From Desulforhabdus amnigena (lineage in GTDB: Bacteria; Desulfobacterota; Syntrophobacteria; Syntrophobacterales; Syntrophobacteraceae), in NCBI RefSeq assembly GCF_027925305.1, contig NZ_BSDR01000001.1:1515001-1579000 (forward strand): a stretch of DNA of 64,000 bases. Direction: 5' to 3'. Below, piece by piece: positions 29,547 through 39,627 of this stretch. Each line of letters opens with the position of its first letter. Position 1 is the first letter of the stretch. The notes beneath the pieces were generated by a model that was not told the origin of the DNA, made no database searches, and saw only the letters and a program-made list of their open reading frames with translations. Position numbers and translations under genes: made by a program.

Positions 29547-30787
29547 AAACGGACGTGAAACCCCTGGGGATGATCCTCAAAGGTTATCCCCGCATCTCCG
29601 AGACTTTCATCAGCAGGGAAATCCTCCTCCTGGAATCCCTGGGCATCCCCATAAAAATATTCTCCCTGAGGCAACCAAGGGAAACTTTTTCACACGATCA
29701 TGTCAGGGAAATCAAAGCCCCGGTGAGTTATATGCCGGAATACGTGTTTCCTCACTGGAAAACGCTCCTGAAAAGCAATGGAATGGCATGGATGCGGCTG
29801 GGAAAGCACTACACACGATGTTTGGGCAGTGCAATCCTGAGAGCCTTCGAGAGGCGCAAGCCTGCGACCCTGCGCCACTTCCTGCAGGCTGGGCATCTTG
29901 CGGCCACGCAACTTCTGGATTCCTCCGTGGCGCATCTTCATGCCCACTTCTGCCACACTCCGACATCCGTGGCTCTCTTTGCGTCGGAACTCACAGGACT
30001 GCCCTTCAGTTTCACGGCTCACGCCAAAGACATCTACACTTCGGAACCCGAACAACTCGCCAGAAAAATTCAGAAAGCCAAGTTCGTCGTCACCTGCACA
30101 CAGTACAATGCCCGTTATTTGAAAGGGCTGATGAACGGAACCGAAACTCCCATTCATACCATTTATCATGGGATCGACCTGGAATTTTTCGAGTTTTCCT
30201 CCCGCACACGCCCCGCTCCCCCCTACCGGATTCTTTCCGTCGGACGGCTGGTCGCAAAAAAAGGCTACGATGACCTGCTCAAGGCACTGAAAATCCTCGA
30301 AGAGGAAGGGCTCGATTTCCAGTTTGTGCACATCGGCAGCGGAGATATCGAACCCAACATCCGGAAGACCATTCGGGAGCTGGGATTGAGCCACAGGGTA
30401 CAGCTCCTGGGAACACTCCCCCACGACCTTGTGCTCGCTCATTACAAAAAAGCTCATCTTTTCGCCCTTGCGTGCAAAGTGGCCGAAAACGGAGACCGCG
30501 ACGGAATACCCAATGTGCTGGTGGAAGCCATGGCTGTCGGTCTTCCCGTGGTCACGACCCGGGTCTCGGCCATCCCCGAACTGGTGGAAAACGGGGTCAC
30601 CGGCACCCTGGTGGAATCCAACAATCCGAAGGCCATGGCTGAAGCCATTCGACGGAACCTGCTTCATCCCGAGAAGTGTGACGCTCTCATTCCCCGGGCG
30701 AGGGAGCGGGTGGAAGAGCTCTTCGACAACCGCCGCTGCGTGATGCAGCTCCATTCTCTTTTCAAGGAAGCCCTCGGCGACGCGTGA
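29543..30787 (+). CDS. GT4-family glycosyltransferase (WcaL-like)
   Basis: A 414-residue GT-B enzyme similar to exopolysaccharide transferases of the WcaL/AmsK type. Visible motifs are HLHAHFCHTPTSVALFASEL, FTAHAKDIYTSE, SVGRLVAKKGYDDLLKAL and the donor-binding EAMAVGLPVVTTRVSAIPEL. It starts with TTG, overlapping the previous stop (TTGA), with GGGAGG upstream, so it is translationally coupled to both neighbours. It would add a sugar to a surface glycan or lipid-linked acceptor. Confidence 0.92.
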   Translation: MKTDVKPLGMILKGYPRISETFISREILLLESLGIPIKIFSLRQPRETFSHDHVREIKAPVSYMPEYVFPHWKTLLKSNGMAWMRLGKHYTRCLGSAILRAFERRKPATLRHFLQAGHLAATQLLDSSVAHLHAHFCHTPTSVALFASELTGLPFSFTAHAKDIYTSEPEQLARKIQKAKFVVTCTQYNARYLKGLMNGTETPIHTIYHGIDLEFFEFSSRTRPAPPYRILSVGRLVAKKGYDDLLKALKILEEEGLDFQFVHIGSGDIEPNIRKTIRELGLSHRVQLLGTLPHDLVLAHYKKAHLFALACKVAENGDRDGIPNVLVEAMAVGLPVVTTRVSAIPELVENGVTGTLVESNNPKAMAEAIRRNLLHPEKCDALIPRARERVEELFDNRRCVMQLHSLFKEALGDA

Positions 30788-31905
30788 AGATAGCTTTCTA
30801 CTGCCCCAACAAACCCCTCGCCCACCCCCATCCCTCGGGAGATCTCATCATCGCCCAGGGAATCTCAAGGGAATTGAACCGCGCAGGACACACCTGTAAA
30901 GAAATAGCGGCATTCCGGTCCCGATGGTTCTGGAAAACTTCACGGGGGTGGAGAGAAGCCCTCATCGCCCTGCGGGCGGCTTACAGGGCGGCACATGACT
31001 TTCACCCTCATATCTGGCTCACCTACCATTCCTACTACAAATCCCCCGACGTGCTCGGCCCGGCCATAAGCCGCCTTATGGGTATCCCCTATGTCCTCTT
31101 TCAACCCATGTATGCCACCAAATGGCGGAAGGACCCTGAAACCCGCATCGGTTTTTATCTGAACCGGCTGGCCATCAAGGCATCCCACCACGCATTCACC
31201 AACAATTTAAACGACCTGGAAGCCCTGGGAAGAATTCTTCCACCCCGAAGAATCACCCACCTTCCTCCGGGTATTTTCCCCGAGGATTTCCAGCATGACG
31301 ACGAGGCTGGGAAAGCTGTCCGATTGCATTACGGCATTTCCCCGGATACTCCTCTGATTTTGACTGCGGCCCGTTTCAGGAACGACGTCAAGTTTGAAAG
31401 TCTGGTCTACCTTTTCAAATCCCTGGCCTTACTCGGAAGATTTCGAAAGGATTTTGTCTGCCTGGTGGCGGGCGACGGCCCCATGGAGGAAGCGCTTCGG
31501 AGGATGGCGGACGCACTGCTGCCCGGTCGAGTGATTTTTGCGGGGAGGATTCCCCGCCATGAGTTGTTCCGATTCTATTCTGCGGCGGATCTTTTTGTCT
31601 TCCCGGGTATCGGAGAATCCCTGGGGATGGTTTTCCTGGAAGCCCAGGCCTGCGCCTTGCCCGTCGTCGCTCTGAAGACGGGAGGAATTGCCCAGGTGGT
31701 GAAGCAGAACCGGACGGGCATCCTCGTTCCCGAAGACGGAGGCGAAGCAATGGCCCGGACCATCGATCAACTGCTGCGGGACCCGGAACATCTGAAGGCC
31801 CTCGCAGCTAACGGTCCACGTTTTATCCGGAATGAACGCAATCTCAGGTGGAACTATCTTGAACTTGCCCGGCAACTGGAAAAAATCAGAACAATAGCCC
31901 TATAA
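30784..31905 (+). CDS. GT4-family glycosyltransferase
   Basis: A 373-residue GT-B transferase with LTAARFRNDVKFESLVYLFK, VAGDGPMEEALRRMADALL and the C-terminal EAQACALPVVALKTGGIAQV and GIGESLGMVF motifs. It begins with GTG overlapping the previous stop by 4 bases (GTGA). The N-terminal half is less conserved (IAFYCPNKPLAHPHPSGDLI), as usual for the acceptor-binding domain. It completes a three-gene glycosylation operon with no polymerase or export gene nearby. Confidence 0.92.
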   Translation: MKIAFYCPNKPLAHPHPSGDLIIAQGISRELNRAGHTCKEIAAFRSRWFWKTSRGWREALIALRAAYRAAHDFHPHIWLTYHSYYKSPDVLGPAISRLMGIPYVLFQPMYATKWRKDPETRIGFYLNRLAIKASHHAFTNNLNDLEALGRILPPRRITHLPPGIFPEDFQHDDEAGKAVRLHYGISPDTPLILTAARFRNDVKFESLVYLFKSLALLGRFRKDFVCLVAGDGPMEEALRRMADALLPGRVIFAGRIPRHELFRFYSAADLFVFPGIGESLGMVFLEAQACALPVVALKTGGIAQVVKQNRTGILVPEDGGEAMARTIDQLLRDPEHLKALAANGPRFIRNERNLRWNYLELARQLEKIRTIAL

Positions 31906-31957
31906 GAAAAACACTCCCAGCCTCGATGTATCGAAGGACAGGCAGACAGTCCAGGCA

Positions 31958-33352
31958 TCAGAAATCGACTTGAAAACGGGACTCAAAAATATTCACATCG
32001 GCATCATCGATGCCGAGATCCTCCCGGTCTTCGATTTGAGCCAACACATAGTTGAACATGACGCGCATGTTCGGATTCGGATACCAGTTGAGGCCAAAGG
32101 TGTAGTTTTGTTCCCTACCCCCCGTAATTCCAGCATCGTTCAAATCCAACCGGGAATACCGGACTCCCAGTTCCCAAGCGCCCCATCCTCCTTTGACCGG
32201 ATTGAAATTCTGCCTGGGCTTGACGCGGTCGAATGCTCCACTGGAGGTCTTGTACGGACGATGCTCCCCGGTAAGGAAGTAACTCGCGAAAACGTAAAAT
32301 CCATAGAAATCGGTATAATCATCCGCCTCGCTATCCACCAGCGCCTGAAAATATTCCCCCTGCAGAGAAAATGGCCCATATACCATGGCAAATTCCGGAT
32401 TGAAGAGATCTACGCCGTCTGTGGCAATACTTCCGGTATCGGCCAGCCTTGCATCAGTGAGGTGAGCCTCGGGCCGCGCCGAGAATCGAACCGTCGTCTC
32501 GTCGCTGTCCCTGAATTTGTGACTGTACGAGAGGCCGAGATGAACCAGTTCTCTTCCATCCTCACAATACCAGGGAAGGCCGGTAATGCGTGCAGTGGCC
32601 TGATAGTCCGAAAAGTCCGCAAAAGAATCACCGAAATCATCCGTTTCATAAAAGGCTCCCATAGCCCAAGTCATGAGACCGTTCAGTTCCTGATTGGAAA
32701 GGGTTAACCCCGTATTACGGCCGGGTGAAAAGGCGTTGGGGAGCCCACGTTCCATAAAGGTGATGAATTTGCTGCTGGTCAGTTCCTCGAGAGAAAAAGG
32801 CTCCTTCTGGTGTCCCACTCTGATGCGGCCGACATAGGGGATATTTTTCATGCCCAGCCAGACATCGGTAAAATCCACATCCCCTTCCGCAAATTCGAAT
32901 TCCGATTTAAATTCATAATTTTCGTAGATGGTTCCCTCCACAAAAAGCCGGGCCCTGCGGAATTCAACACCATGCCCATCGATATCGTCGTCGGAAAAGG
33001 CAGCATCTACCTCTTCGTCGGGGTCAAAGGCCGCCCAATCGGTCTGGATTACTCCACCGGCCTTGATTTCGGTCTTCCTGTCCTCGCTTTCGAACCGGAT
33101 TCCTTCCTTCCAATAAACACGGAAATCATTCGGCTTACTCTCTTCTTTACCGGCCTCCTTCACCAGTTCCTTGTATTGTTCCTCGCTAATCTGCCCATTT
33201 GCCCTCAAAATTTCGATGATTTTCTCCGCGACACTCTTTTCGTCGGCCAATGCCAGCCCCGCCCACAGGATCCATAATGTGAACATTATGAACGATACAG
33301 CGAATCTCGGTGCCCTCCACCTTTGCGGCAGTCCTTCGGAACTCTCCATCAT
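31958..33352 (-). CDS. phosphate-selective porin O/P family protein
   Basis: A 464-residue outer-membrane beta-barrel protein. It has an N-terminal signal segment (FAVSFIMFTLWILWAGLALA), a short coiled-coil region with VAEKIIEILRANGQISEEQY, then Porin_O_P features (AGGVIQTDWAAFDPDEEVDA, GVEFRRARLFVEGTIYENYE, VGRIRVGHQKEPFSLEELTS) and an aromatic C-terminus ending SRFQVDF. The acidic DPDEEVDAAFSDDDIDG loop is notable. OprP/OprO proteins pass anions such as phosphate; selectivity is not shown here. Confidence 0.9.
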   Translation of the reverse strand: MMESSEGLPQRWRAPRFAVSFIMFTLWILWAGLALADEKSVAEKIIEILRANGQISEEQYKELVKEAGKEESKPNDFRVYWKEGIRFESEDRKTEIKAGGVIQTDWAAFDPDEEVDAAFSDDDIDGHGVEFRRARLFVEGTIYENYEFKSEFEFAEGDVDFTDVWLGMKNIPYVGRIRVGHQKEPFSLEELTSSKFITFMERGLPNAFSPGRNTGLTLSNQELNGLMTWAMGAFYETDDFGDSFADFSDYQATARITGLPWYCEDGRELVHLGLSYSHKFRDSDETTVRFSARPEAHLTDARLADTGSIATDGVDLFNPEFAMVYGPFSLQGEYFQALVDSEADDYTDFYGFYVFASYFLTGEHRPYKTSSGAFDRVKPRQNFNPVKGGWGAWELGVRYSRLDLNDAGITGGREQNYTFGLNWYPNPNMRVMFNYVLAQIEDREDLGIDDADVNIFESRFQVDF

Positions 33353-34089
33353 CTCTTCTCCTCCTCATCCATTGTTATCATTGAAGAAACTCGACGCCCA
33401 ACAAATCGGTACGTCTCACACCATGCCGCAGGCAATCTCCCCGGCACGCTGAAAAAACCGATTTTCCTGTGTGAATCGAACACGTTTAGGCTGACTTACA
33501 AAAAATGAGAGGCTGTTTTTTTATACTCTAATCCGGGTAATACCGGGAGTAGAGGCATTTCTTGCGCAGGAACCTGCCAATACCTTTCCCAGGACATCGC
33601 AATGTCCAACTTTTATCCATTCACAGTGTATATTTCAATTGTTTTCATCACCCCACTTCGTGCCCGAAGTACAAGGGGGGACATTTTGCCTCAAATGCAG
33701 TCTTATCCGACGGCCTGCTCGACAAAGAATCGATAATCTTTATCTTAGGGAGTGGGTTGCTCTTGAAATCCCCATACCACGGAGCCACAGCGATCACAGA
33801 GGAATTCCATAAGAATTCCAAAATCTTCTCCGTGCCCTTCGTGTCTCCGTGGTGAATAATGGGATATTGGAATCTGCCAACTCCCTCAGGTGTATCAGCA
33901 GAGATCCTCCAAACATTTTACCGTCATTCTCGCGTAAGCAGGAATCCAGAAAAATAACTCTAAAACCGGATTTCCACCTTCGCCGGCATGACGGATGCGG
34001 GCATGGAATGGTTAAGTTTTATGCTTACGTATTGATTGCATTTGCAGCCGTCGGTACTCTTGAACATGATCTACAGGCAGGAGGTGTCC
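33353..34089. other. gene-free region with two dispersed repeats
   Basis: About 740 bases between the porin and P-type ATPase genes with no supported gene. It contains the inverted repeat at 33776-33853 and a TCATTCTCGCGTAAGCAGGA-type repeat at about 33922-33950 that recurs near 43550-43612. Promoters for the divergent neighbours must lie here, but I cannot point to one with confidence. Confidence 0.5.
33776..33853. repeat. dispersed inverted repeat (ACCACGGAG arms)
   Basis: ACCACGGAG at the left pairs with CTCCGTGGT at the right, with a second pair CACAG../..CCTTCGTG less exact inside. The AGGAATTCCATAAGAATTCC centre is also palindromic. It is the same family as the repeat at 2628-2688. Confidence 0.62.
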
Positions 34090-36837
34090 ATGGAAATATT
34101 GTTATCCAAACACTGGCATCACGTTCCATCGGAAGAGGTGGTGAAAATCCTGGGATCCCACCCGGAAAAGGGTCTCGATCTTTTCGAGGTCAAGCACCGC
34201 CAGGATCGTTTTGGACTCAACATACTCACACCCAAGAAGAAGAAGGGACCGATCCGGCGGTTCCTCCTTCAATTCCACAATCCGCTTGTTTACATTCTCA
34301 TATTAGCCGGTTCGGTGACCGCCTGGATCAAAGATATGGTCGATGCCGCCACGATCTTTGGCGTCGTTTTGATCAATGCCGTCGTGGGCTACATCCAGGA
34401 ATCCAAGGCCGAAAGGGCCATCGAAGCACTCGAGGGAACCCTCAACACGGAAGCCGTGGTGGTTCGAGGGGGCAAGACACTGCATGTTCCGTCATCCGAA
34501 CTGGTTCCCGGTGACGTAGTTTCCATTCAGTCGGGGAGCAAGGTTCCCGCGGACTTGCGTCTCATACGATCCCGCGACTTACAGGTGGCGGAGGCCGCCC
34601 TCACTGGAGAGTCGGCCCCCGTGAATAAGGATGCATCTCTGCTCCTTCCCGAAGAGACGGTCCTGGCAGACCGGCAGAACATGGTTTATGCGTCCACGCT
34701 CGTCACCTACGGCCAGGGTCTCGGTGTGGTTACCGCGACGGGAGACAAGACGGAAGTCGGCCGCATCTCTGAGCTCATCTCCGAAGCGCAATCCCTTGAG
34801 ACCCCGCTTACCCGAAAGATCACCCGTTTCAGCCATTTTCTGCTCGTCGCCATCCTGCTCCTTGCTGCCGCTACTTTCTTCATCGGGACCGTCCGTGGCC
34901 AGCCGATCATCGATACCTTCATGGCCGCCATCGCCCTGGCCGTCAGTGCGATTCCCGAGGGATTGCCTGCAGCCGTGACCATCACTCTGGCCATTGGTGT
35001 TTCCAGGATGGCCCGCAGGCGAGCCATCATCAGGAAACTCCCCGCGGTGGAGACCCTGGGAAGCACCACTGTCATTTGTTCCGACAAGACCGGTACCTTG
35101 ACTCAAAATCAAATGACGGTCCAACATATTTGTACTGTGGATACCTGCTTCGATGTAAGGGGAACAGGATACACGCCCAAGGGTGAAATCTTCTCCCCGG
35201 ACGAGAGCTTCTCCCCGGACCATCATAGGGCTCTCAAACAGACTCTGGAAGCAGGCATGCTGTGCAACGACAGCGAACTGAGGGAAGATCCCAATGGTGA
35301 ATGGATTGCCGAAGGAGACCCAACGGAAGTGGCTCTCATCGTTTCAGCCATGAAAAGTGGTATTCACCGCAATGAATTGAATCAACAATATCCACGTTTG
35401 GACGTCATCCCCTTCGAATCCGCGTACCAGTACATGGCCACCCTGCATTCCGCAGGACCCGATCAGGCTAAAATTGCCTATGTGAAGGGAGCGGCGGAGG
35501 TGATTCTGGCCAAATGTGGGCACGCTTCAACCGGGGAAGGAGTCTTCGTCCCTTTCGATATCTCGGCCGCCTTTCGAAAAGTGGAGGAAATGGCCCGCAA
35601 GGGATTGCGAATTCTGGCGTTTGCCTTTAAAGAGATTCCCGCCGAAAAAGAGTCCCTCAGCCATGAGGACATTTCTCATGGACTCGTTTTTTTAGGCATG
35701 CAGGCCATGATCGATCCCCCGAGGCCTGAAGCCATAGCTGCAGTCAAGGCCTGTCAGGATGCCGGTATAAACATAAAAATGATCACAGGGGATCATGCCC
35801 TGACTGCATCGGCCATCGCTTTGCAGCTGGGTTTGAAGGGCAGGATGAATGAAGAGGGGAATGGACTCCTGGCCTTCAGTGGCCGGGAGATGGCCGGATT
35901 TTCCGACGAGGAGCTTATCGAGGCTGCCCGGGAGGCCGCTGTCTTCGCCCGTGTCTCCCCGGAACAAAAGCTGCGGCTGGTAGAAGCGCTTCAGGCGCGT
36001 GGAGAGGTGGTCGCCATGACCGGTGACGGGGTGAACGACGCTCCGGCCCTTAAACAGGCCGACATTGGAATCGCCATGGGGATCACCGGCACGGATGTAT
36101 CCAAAGAGGCCGCAGACATGGTGCTCACGGACGACAATTTCGCGTCCATAGAAGCGGCCGTGGAAGAAGGCCGTGGAGTGTACGACAACCTGATCAAGTT
36201 CATTGCGTGGGCACTTCCTACCAATGTGGGGCAGGGGTTGGTTCTCCTCGCTTCCGTTCTTGCGGGTGTTGAACTGCCCATGCTTCCCGTACAGGTCCTG
36301 TGGATCAACATGACCACTGCCGGCATTCTGGGTATCGCACTCGCTCTCGAACCCAGGGAAGAGAATATCATGAACAGGCCTCCCCGCGACCCCGGTTCTC
36401 CAATCCTTACGGGAGATCTTCTCGGGCGTATCTTGATCATGGGACTGGTGATCCTCATCGGGGCCTTCGGGCTTTTTGAATGGGAGAAACTGTCAGGAAC
36501 CTCAACGGCTGAGGCCCGAACGGTTGCGGTGAATACCGTCGCTGTTGTGGGAAGCTTCTATCTACTCAACTGTCGATCCATGACAAGGTCTATTTTTCAG
36601 CTTGGATTTTTCTCCAACCCATGGGTGCACGTCGGCATTTTGGGCATGATCCTGCTGCAGATGTCCTTCACCTACCTGCCGTTCATGAACTACGTCATGT
36701 CCAGTGCTCCCATACAGGCGGAGGATTGGTTGAGAATTGGAGGGGTTGGCCTGGCGGGCTATCTCATCGTGGAGTTTGAAAAGTGGATTCGAAGAAGGAT
36801 TTCGAAAAGGAGAGAAAAGTGGCGACAAGCATCCTGA
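34090..36837 (+). CDS. cation-transporting P-type ATPase (CtpF/Ca2+-ATPase type)
   Basis: A 915-residue P2-type ATPase that exchanges cations at the cost of ATP. It has the N-domain, TGESAPV actuator motif, the M4 motif PEGLPAAVTITLAIG, the phosphorylation site CSDKTGTLTQNQM, the hinge MTGDGVNDAPALKQADIGIAMG and the M5/M6 region ALPTNVGQGLVLLASVLAG with LPVQVLWINMTTAG. PEGLPA and NMTT resemble Ca2+/Mn2+ pumps and CtpF. I chose the ATG at 34090 because AGGAGG lies upstream. A relic of a second such gene lies at 39382-39504. Confidence 0.93.
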   Translation: MEILLSKHWHHVPSEEVVKILGSHPEKGLDLFEVKHRQDRFGLNILTPKKKKGPIRRFLLQFHNPLVYILILAGSVTAWIKDMVDAATIFGVVLINAVVGYIQESKAERAIEALEGTLNTEAVVVRGGKTLHVPSSELVPGDVVSIQSGSKVPADLRLIRSRDLQVAEAALTGESAPVNKDASLLLPEETVLADRQNMVYASTLVTYGQGLGVVTATGDKTEVGRISELISEAQSLETPLTRKITRFSHFLLVAILLLAAATFFIGTVRGQPIIDTFMAAIALAVSAIPEGLPAAVTITLAIGVSRMARRRAIIRKLPAVETLGSTTVICSDKTGTLTQNQMTVQHICTVDTCFDVRGTGYTPKGEIFSPDESFSPDHHRALKQTLEAGMLCNDSELREDPNGEWIAEGDPTEVALIVSAMKSGIHRNELNQQYPRLDVIPFESAYQYMATLHSAGPDQAKIAYVKGAAEVILAKCGHASTGEGVFVPFDISAAFRKVEEMARKGLRILAFAFKEIPAEKESLSHEDISHGLVFLGMQAMIDPPRPEAIAAVKACQDAGINIKMITGDHALTASAIALQLGLKGRMNEEGNGLLAFSGREMAGFSDEELIEAAREAAVFARVSPEQKLRLVEALQARGEVVAMTGDGVNDAPALKQADIGIAMGITGTDVSKEAADMVLTDDNFASIEAAVEEGRGVYDNLIKFIAWALPTNVGQGLVLLASVLAGVELPMLPVQVLWINMTTAGILGIALALEPREENIMNRPPRDPGSPILTGDLLGRILIMGLVILIGAFGLFEWEKLSGTSTAEARTVAVNTVAVVGSFYLLNCRSMTRSIFQLGFFSNPWVHVGILGMILLQMSFTYLPFMNYVMSSAPIQAEDWLRIGGVGLAGYLIVEFEKWIRRRISKRREKWRQAS

Positions 36838-37103
36838 TAGAGGAGGGGGCCTGACGCAGCCCAATGCGTTTTCCTGCAGGAACGAGCTTGCTCGCGAAGT
36901 GTTTGGTTCACGAGCAAGCTTGTTCCTGGGCAGAGTCCTTTTTATGAACTCTGCCCAATATGCCTTAACGATTTCAGTTTGCCTGCCTATATACGTAACA
37001 ATCTACTCCACGCAGGCTTACGCGCTCAACCAAGCCCCTTCCTCTTTTACCGGAAAACACTCCTTCTTCACTTCTCCGCATGAGTTAGTGAGTTGATTCG
37101 TGT
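36838..37103. other. convergent intergenic region
   Basis: About 265 bases between the P-type ATPase (+) and cytochrome peroxidase (-) ends. The inverted repeat at 36877-36928 dominates. The rest has short hydrophobic frames without support. Confidence 0.4.
36877..36928. repeat. REP-like hairpin with 18-bp arms
   Basis: CAGGAACGAGCTTGCTCG pairs with CGAGCAAGCTTGTTCCTG across a 16-base loop, with one G:T-type mismatch. It lies between two convergent genes. The arm sequence resembles extragenic palindromes of many Proteobacteria; it could also end transcription from either side, though it lacks T-runs. Confidence 0.8.
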
Positions 37104-38753
37104 TTACTTATAGGGTTTCGGCGCCTTGGGGGTGTAGGTATCTGTCAATGTTTTCAGGTACGCGACGATCGCAGCCTCTTCATCTAGGGTCAGTCCAAGG
37201 TCTCCAAAACGGCCACCTCCCAAAACGGCGCCAAACGTGGGACTTCCAGGTTGGTTGGGGTTGGCAAATGCCGGAGCCGGCCAGCAGTTGTTTGCCAATG
37301 CGTCCTTTTCCGTCTCGATACCATCCGGGCACCGCGTAATGCCGAATGAGTTCGCCGTCGATTGCCCTATGAAACCCGTATTGTAGAAGTGCACGATGCT
37401 CTCAAGGCTCTTGAACCAACCGTTGTGGGTATAGGCCTTGGTGAAGCCTTGGCCGGGCCGCTTGTCTACATTCCGCAGGGTCGCAGTCTTCTGGAACCCC
37501 CGGTGGTCACAATTTCTTCGAAATCCGGGGGCGCTACATCCACCATTCGAATTATCCCCATTCACGCCTGTGAGGCCCGCCAGCCCCAGGTCTGGATCTA
37601 TAAATGTTCCATCATCTTTGAATGTTGGGGGAATCTCAGGATTGCGTGGCACACCGATGTTATGGTAACCGTCGTCGGCGTAAAGCTGCTTGGGCTCCTC
37701 TCCCGTATCAGTACCAGGATTGTCACTATGACAACCTGCGCACCCTGCGGACTTGCCGGTAGGATTTAACAAACTTGTCACTCCATAGAACAAATCGTGC
37801 CCCAGATTTTCCTGATCCGTAAGGCCGCCCAGAGGGAATTTCCCGTCAGCCTCCTCCGCAAGGGCTTTATCGCGCTTGGAGCTGAACGAGTTGAGGTCGG
37901 CGGAGGCCTGCCAGGCACAGACCGCCAGCATGATTCTTTTGAAACTGATGTCGAACGCCTTCTCCTCGGTCACATCATCAGCTTTAATAGCGACCACATC
38001 GCTACTGCAATCGATTTTAACTCCCCAGACATCCTTGTAAAGTTTAGCATATTTTGCGTTCGCAACATGGTTACAAACGGCCTGTCTGTCGATATTCTGC
38101 TCGACAGGGTTCGGCATGGGATTCAACGCCTGATCGGCCGTCGGGCCGAAATAAATAGAGTATCCTAGGATTTCTGAATTTGTAAATTTCGTGCCGCCGG
38201 TATCGTAAAAGATCTCCTCACCAATATGTTTTGTGGCCCCTGCTGGGAATAATGCAACTGCATTCCCTTCGGCACGCCCGTTCCAGAAGTTCCCGCCACA
38301 GATACCGGGGACACCAAAGGGGCAAGGTCTGAAGAGCGGTACGATCAAGCTCGCATAGGCGTTGGTGGGAGGCTTGAGGTTGCCTACCGTGTGCGGGTTT
38401 GCGCCAGTGATCGCCACCTGATGCAGGTTGACACCGGAAACGCCTCCCGTCCCGCCAGTGGCTGGATCGTGGCAGGTAACACACGCCATGCGGCTCGGTG
38501 AGGATATCTTATCGAAAAAAACATACTTGCCCAACAGTTCTATGTTCGAGAGCTCCGGGTCCTTGTTGCTGTCGGTCTTTGATTTTGCAGAGGCATATCC
38601 CATTATCATGCCCACCACAAGCATTACGGCAACGATACCAGCCAGAAGACCATACCCCTTCACGGAAAAGAAGGAAGAAACAGCATTTTTCGATCTCCCC
38701 CGTTCCGAGAAATTGACTTTTTTCGAGTTATTCATTATTTGATTTTCTTTCAT
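37104..38753 (-). CDS. di-haem cytochrome c peroxidase (MauG/CcpA family)
   Basis: A 549-residue periplasmic or membrane-anchored di-haem peroxidase that reduces hydrogen peroxide or acts on unknown redox partners. An N-terminal transmembrane segment (GYGLLAGIVAVMLVVGMIMG) is followed by two CxxCH haem sites, CVTCH near residue 91 and CAGCH near residue 330, the second after a large insertion. The opening motif LGKYVFFDKISSPSRMACVT is typical. AAAGGAG lies upstream of the ATG. The chain is longer than classic CcpA (about 320), so it belongs to the extended group. Confidence 0.88.
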   Translation of the reverse strand: MKENQIMNNSKKVNFSERGRSKNAVSSFFSVKGYGLLAGIVAVMLVVGMIMGYASAKSKTDSNKDPELSNIELLGKYVFFDKISSPSRMACVTCHDPATGGTGGVSGVNLHQVAITGANPHTVGNLKPPTNAYASLIVPLFRPCPFGVPGICGGNFWNGRAEGNAVALFPAGATKHIGEEIFYDTGGTKFTNSEILGYSIYFGPTADQALNPMPNPVEQNIDRQAVCNHVANAKYAKLYKDVWGVKIDCSSDVVAIKADDVTEEKAFDISFKRIMLAVCAWQASADLNSFSSKRDKALAEEADGKFPLGGLTDQENLGHDLFYGVTSLLNPTGKSAGCAGCHSDNPGTDTGEEPKQLYADDGYHNIGVPRNPEIPPTFKDDGTFIDPDLGLAGLTGVNGDNSNGGCSAPGFRRNCDHRGFQKTATLRNVDKRPGQGFTKAYTHNGWFKSLESIVHFYNTGFIGQSTANSFGITRCPDGIETEKDALANNCWPAPAFANPNQPGSPTFGAVLGGGRFGDLGLTLDEEAAIVAYLKTLTDTYTPKAPKPYK

Positions 38754-39627
38754 TTTATCATCTCCTTTAAAAAGATAGGTAAATGAAATAGATCAGCCAG
38801 TTCCGAAAACCTGTACCCTCACAACGACCACCTCCTTCCCGCAAGCAAGAAAGCCAAATCATAACAATTGGCGACTCGCCTTTTTAGTCGGACAGACTGC
38901 ATACTACCTTTCCTTTGGCCAGGCTTTAGGGACTCTGGAAAAAATAACCGTTCGCCTTGGTTTCGAAGGTCTCTTAACGAAAGTACTGGAGAATGAGAGG
39001 GGATGAATCAGATAATATTCACCCTATAGATTCCTGGGAAAGTGTCCACGGCACCAGAAAACTACCCACCCCAAAGGCATTCATTCTACCGTGAAAATAC
39101 ACCGTCTGGTAGGTAGGGGACTCCTTTTCTGACGCTGGATATCGATTTTTGAAACCCGACCTACTCATGCCGGGGACAAACATTCCTAGATGTTCATGAG
39201 ATGTTTGGTTAGCTTGAATTCTGAATGTGAACCGGAGAAGCTCTCTCCGAACCGCTTAGCAAAATCACGGTCCGTTTCGAGTCTGGAAGGATAAAGATTA
39301 TATATAGGTAGAATTAAAATAACTTCGTCAGGAACAAAAATCAAATAAAATGTGAGCGAGCCGTGAAGATAATATCCATAGGCTGCACCGATCCAGTACC
39401 CCATAGAAGCGGAGGTCCGGAGAAAAATTGCGGGGATCGGCCTGGCTGGGCACTTCCTCGTCGAATTTGAAAAGTAGATTCGAAGAGGGATCTCGGCTAA
39501 AAAGGGCGAGAGAGGTTTTCGGATAGCCCCTCAGTGGCGGCAATTGTCCGGCAAATACGAGAATCAGCGAAACCGGCCCGAGGAGGGCGGCCGCTGAACC
39601 AATCATTCCCAACAGGAGGTGATTTCC
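38754..39627. other. gene-poor region with P-ATPase relic
   Basis: About 870 bases with no supported gene between the peroxidase start and the dehydrogenase. It holds the peroxidase promoter region and the ATPase relic at 39382-39504. A 72-codon minus-strand frame at 39186-39404 (hydrophobic, FYLIFVPDEVILILPIYN) has no recognisable homology and I leave it unassigned. Confidence 0.45.
39382..39504 (+). pseudogene. relic of a P-type ATPase C-terminus
   Basis: The frame reads AAPIQYPIEAEVRRKIAGIG, then LAGHFLVEFEK, a TAG stop, then IRRGISAKK. The intact ATPase gene at 34090-36837 ends with APIQAEDWLRIGGVGLAGYL, IVEFEKW, IRRRISKRR. The TAG stands where the intact gene has TGG (Trp). The match is too good and too long for chance, so this is the tail of a decayed second ATPase gene, some 2.5 kb from the intact one. 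Confidence 0.75.

Noticed and set aside
38990-39140. Possible riboswitch (CACGGCACCAGAAA..) upstream of the cytochrome peroxidase side
   Set aside because: No match to a known aptamer core, and the orientation does not fit a leader of the minus-strand peroxidase gene with certainty.
39186-39404. Small hydrophobic minus-strand frame (72 codons)
   Set aside because: No recognisable family or good start; partly overlaps the ATPase relic on the other strand. Left unannotated.
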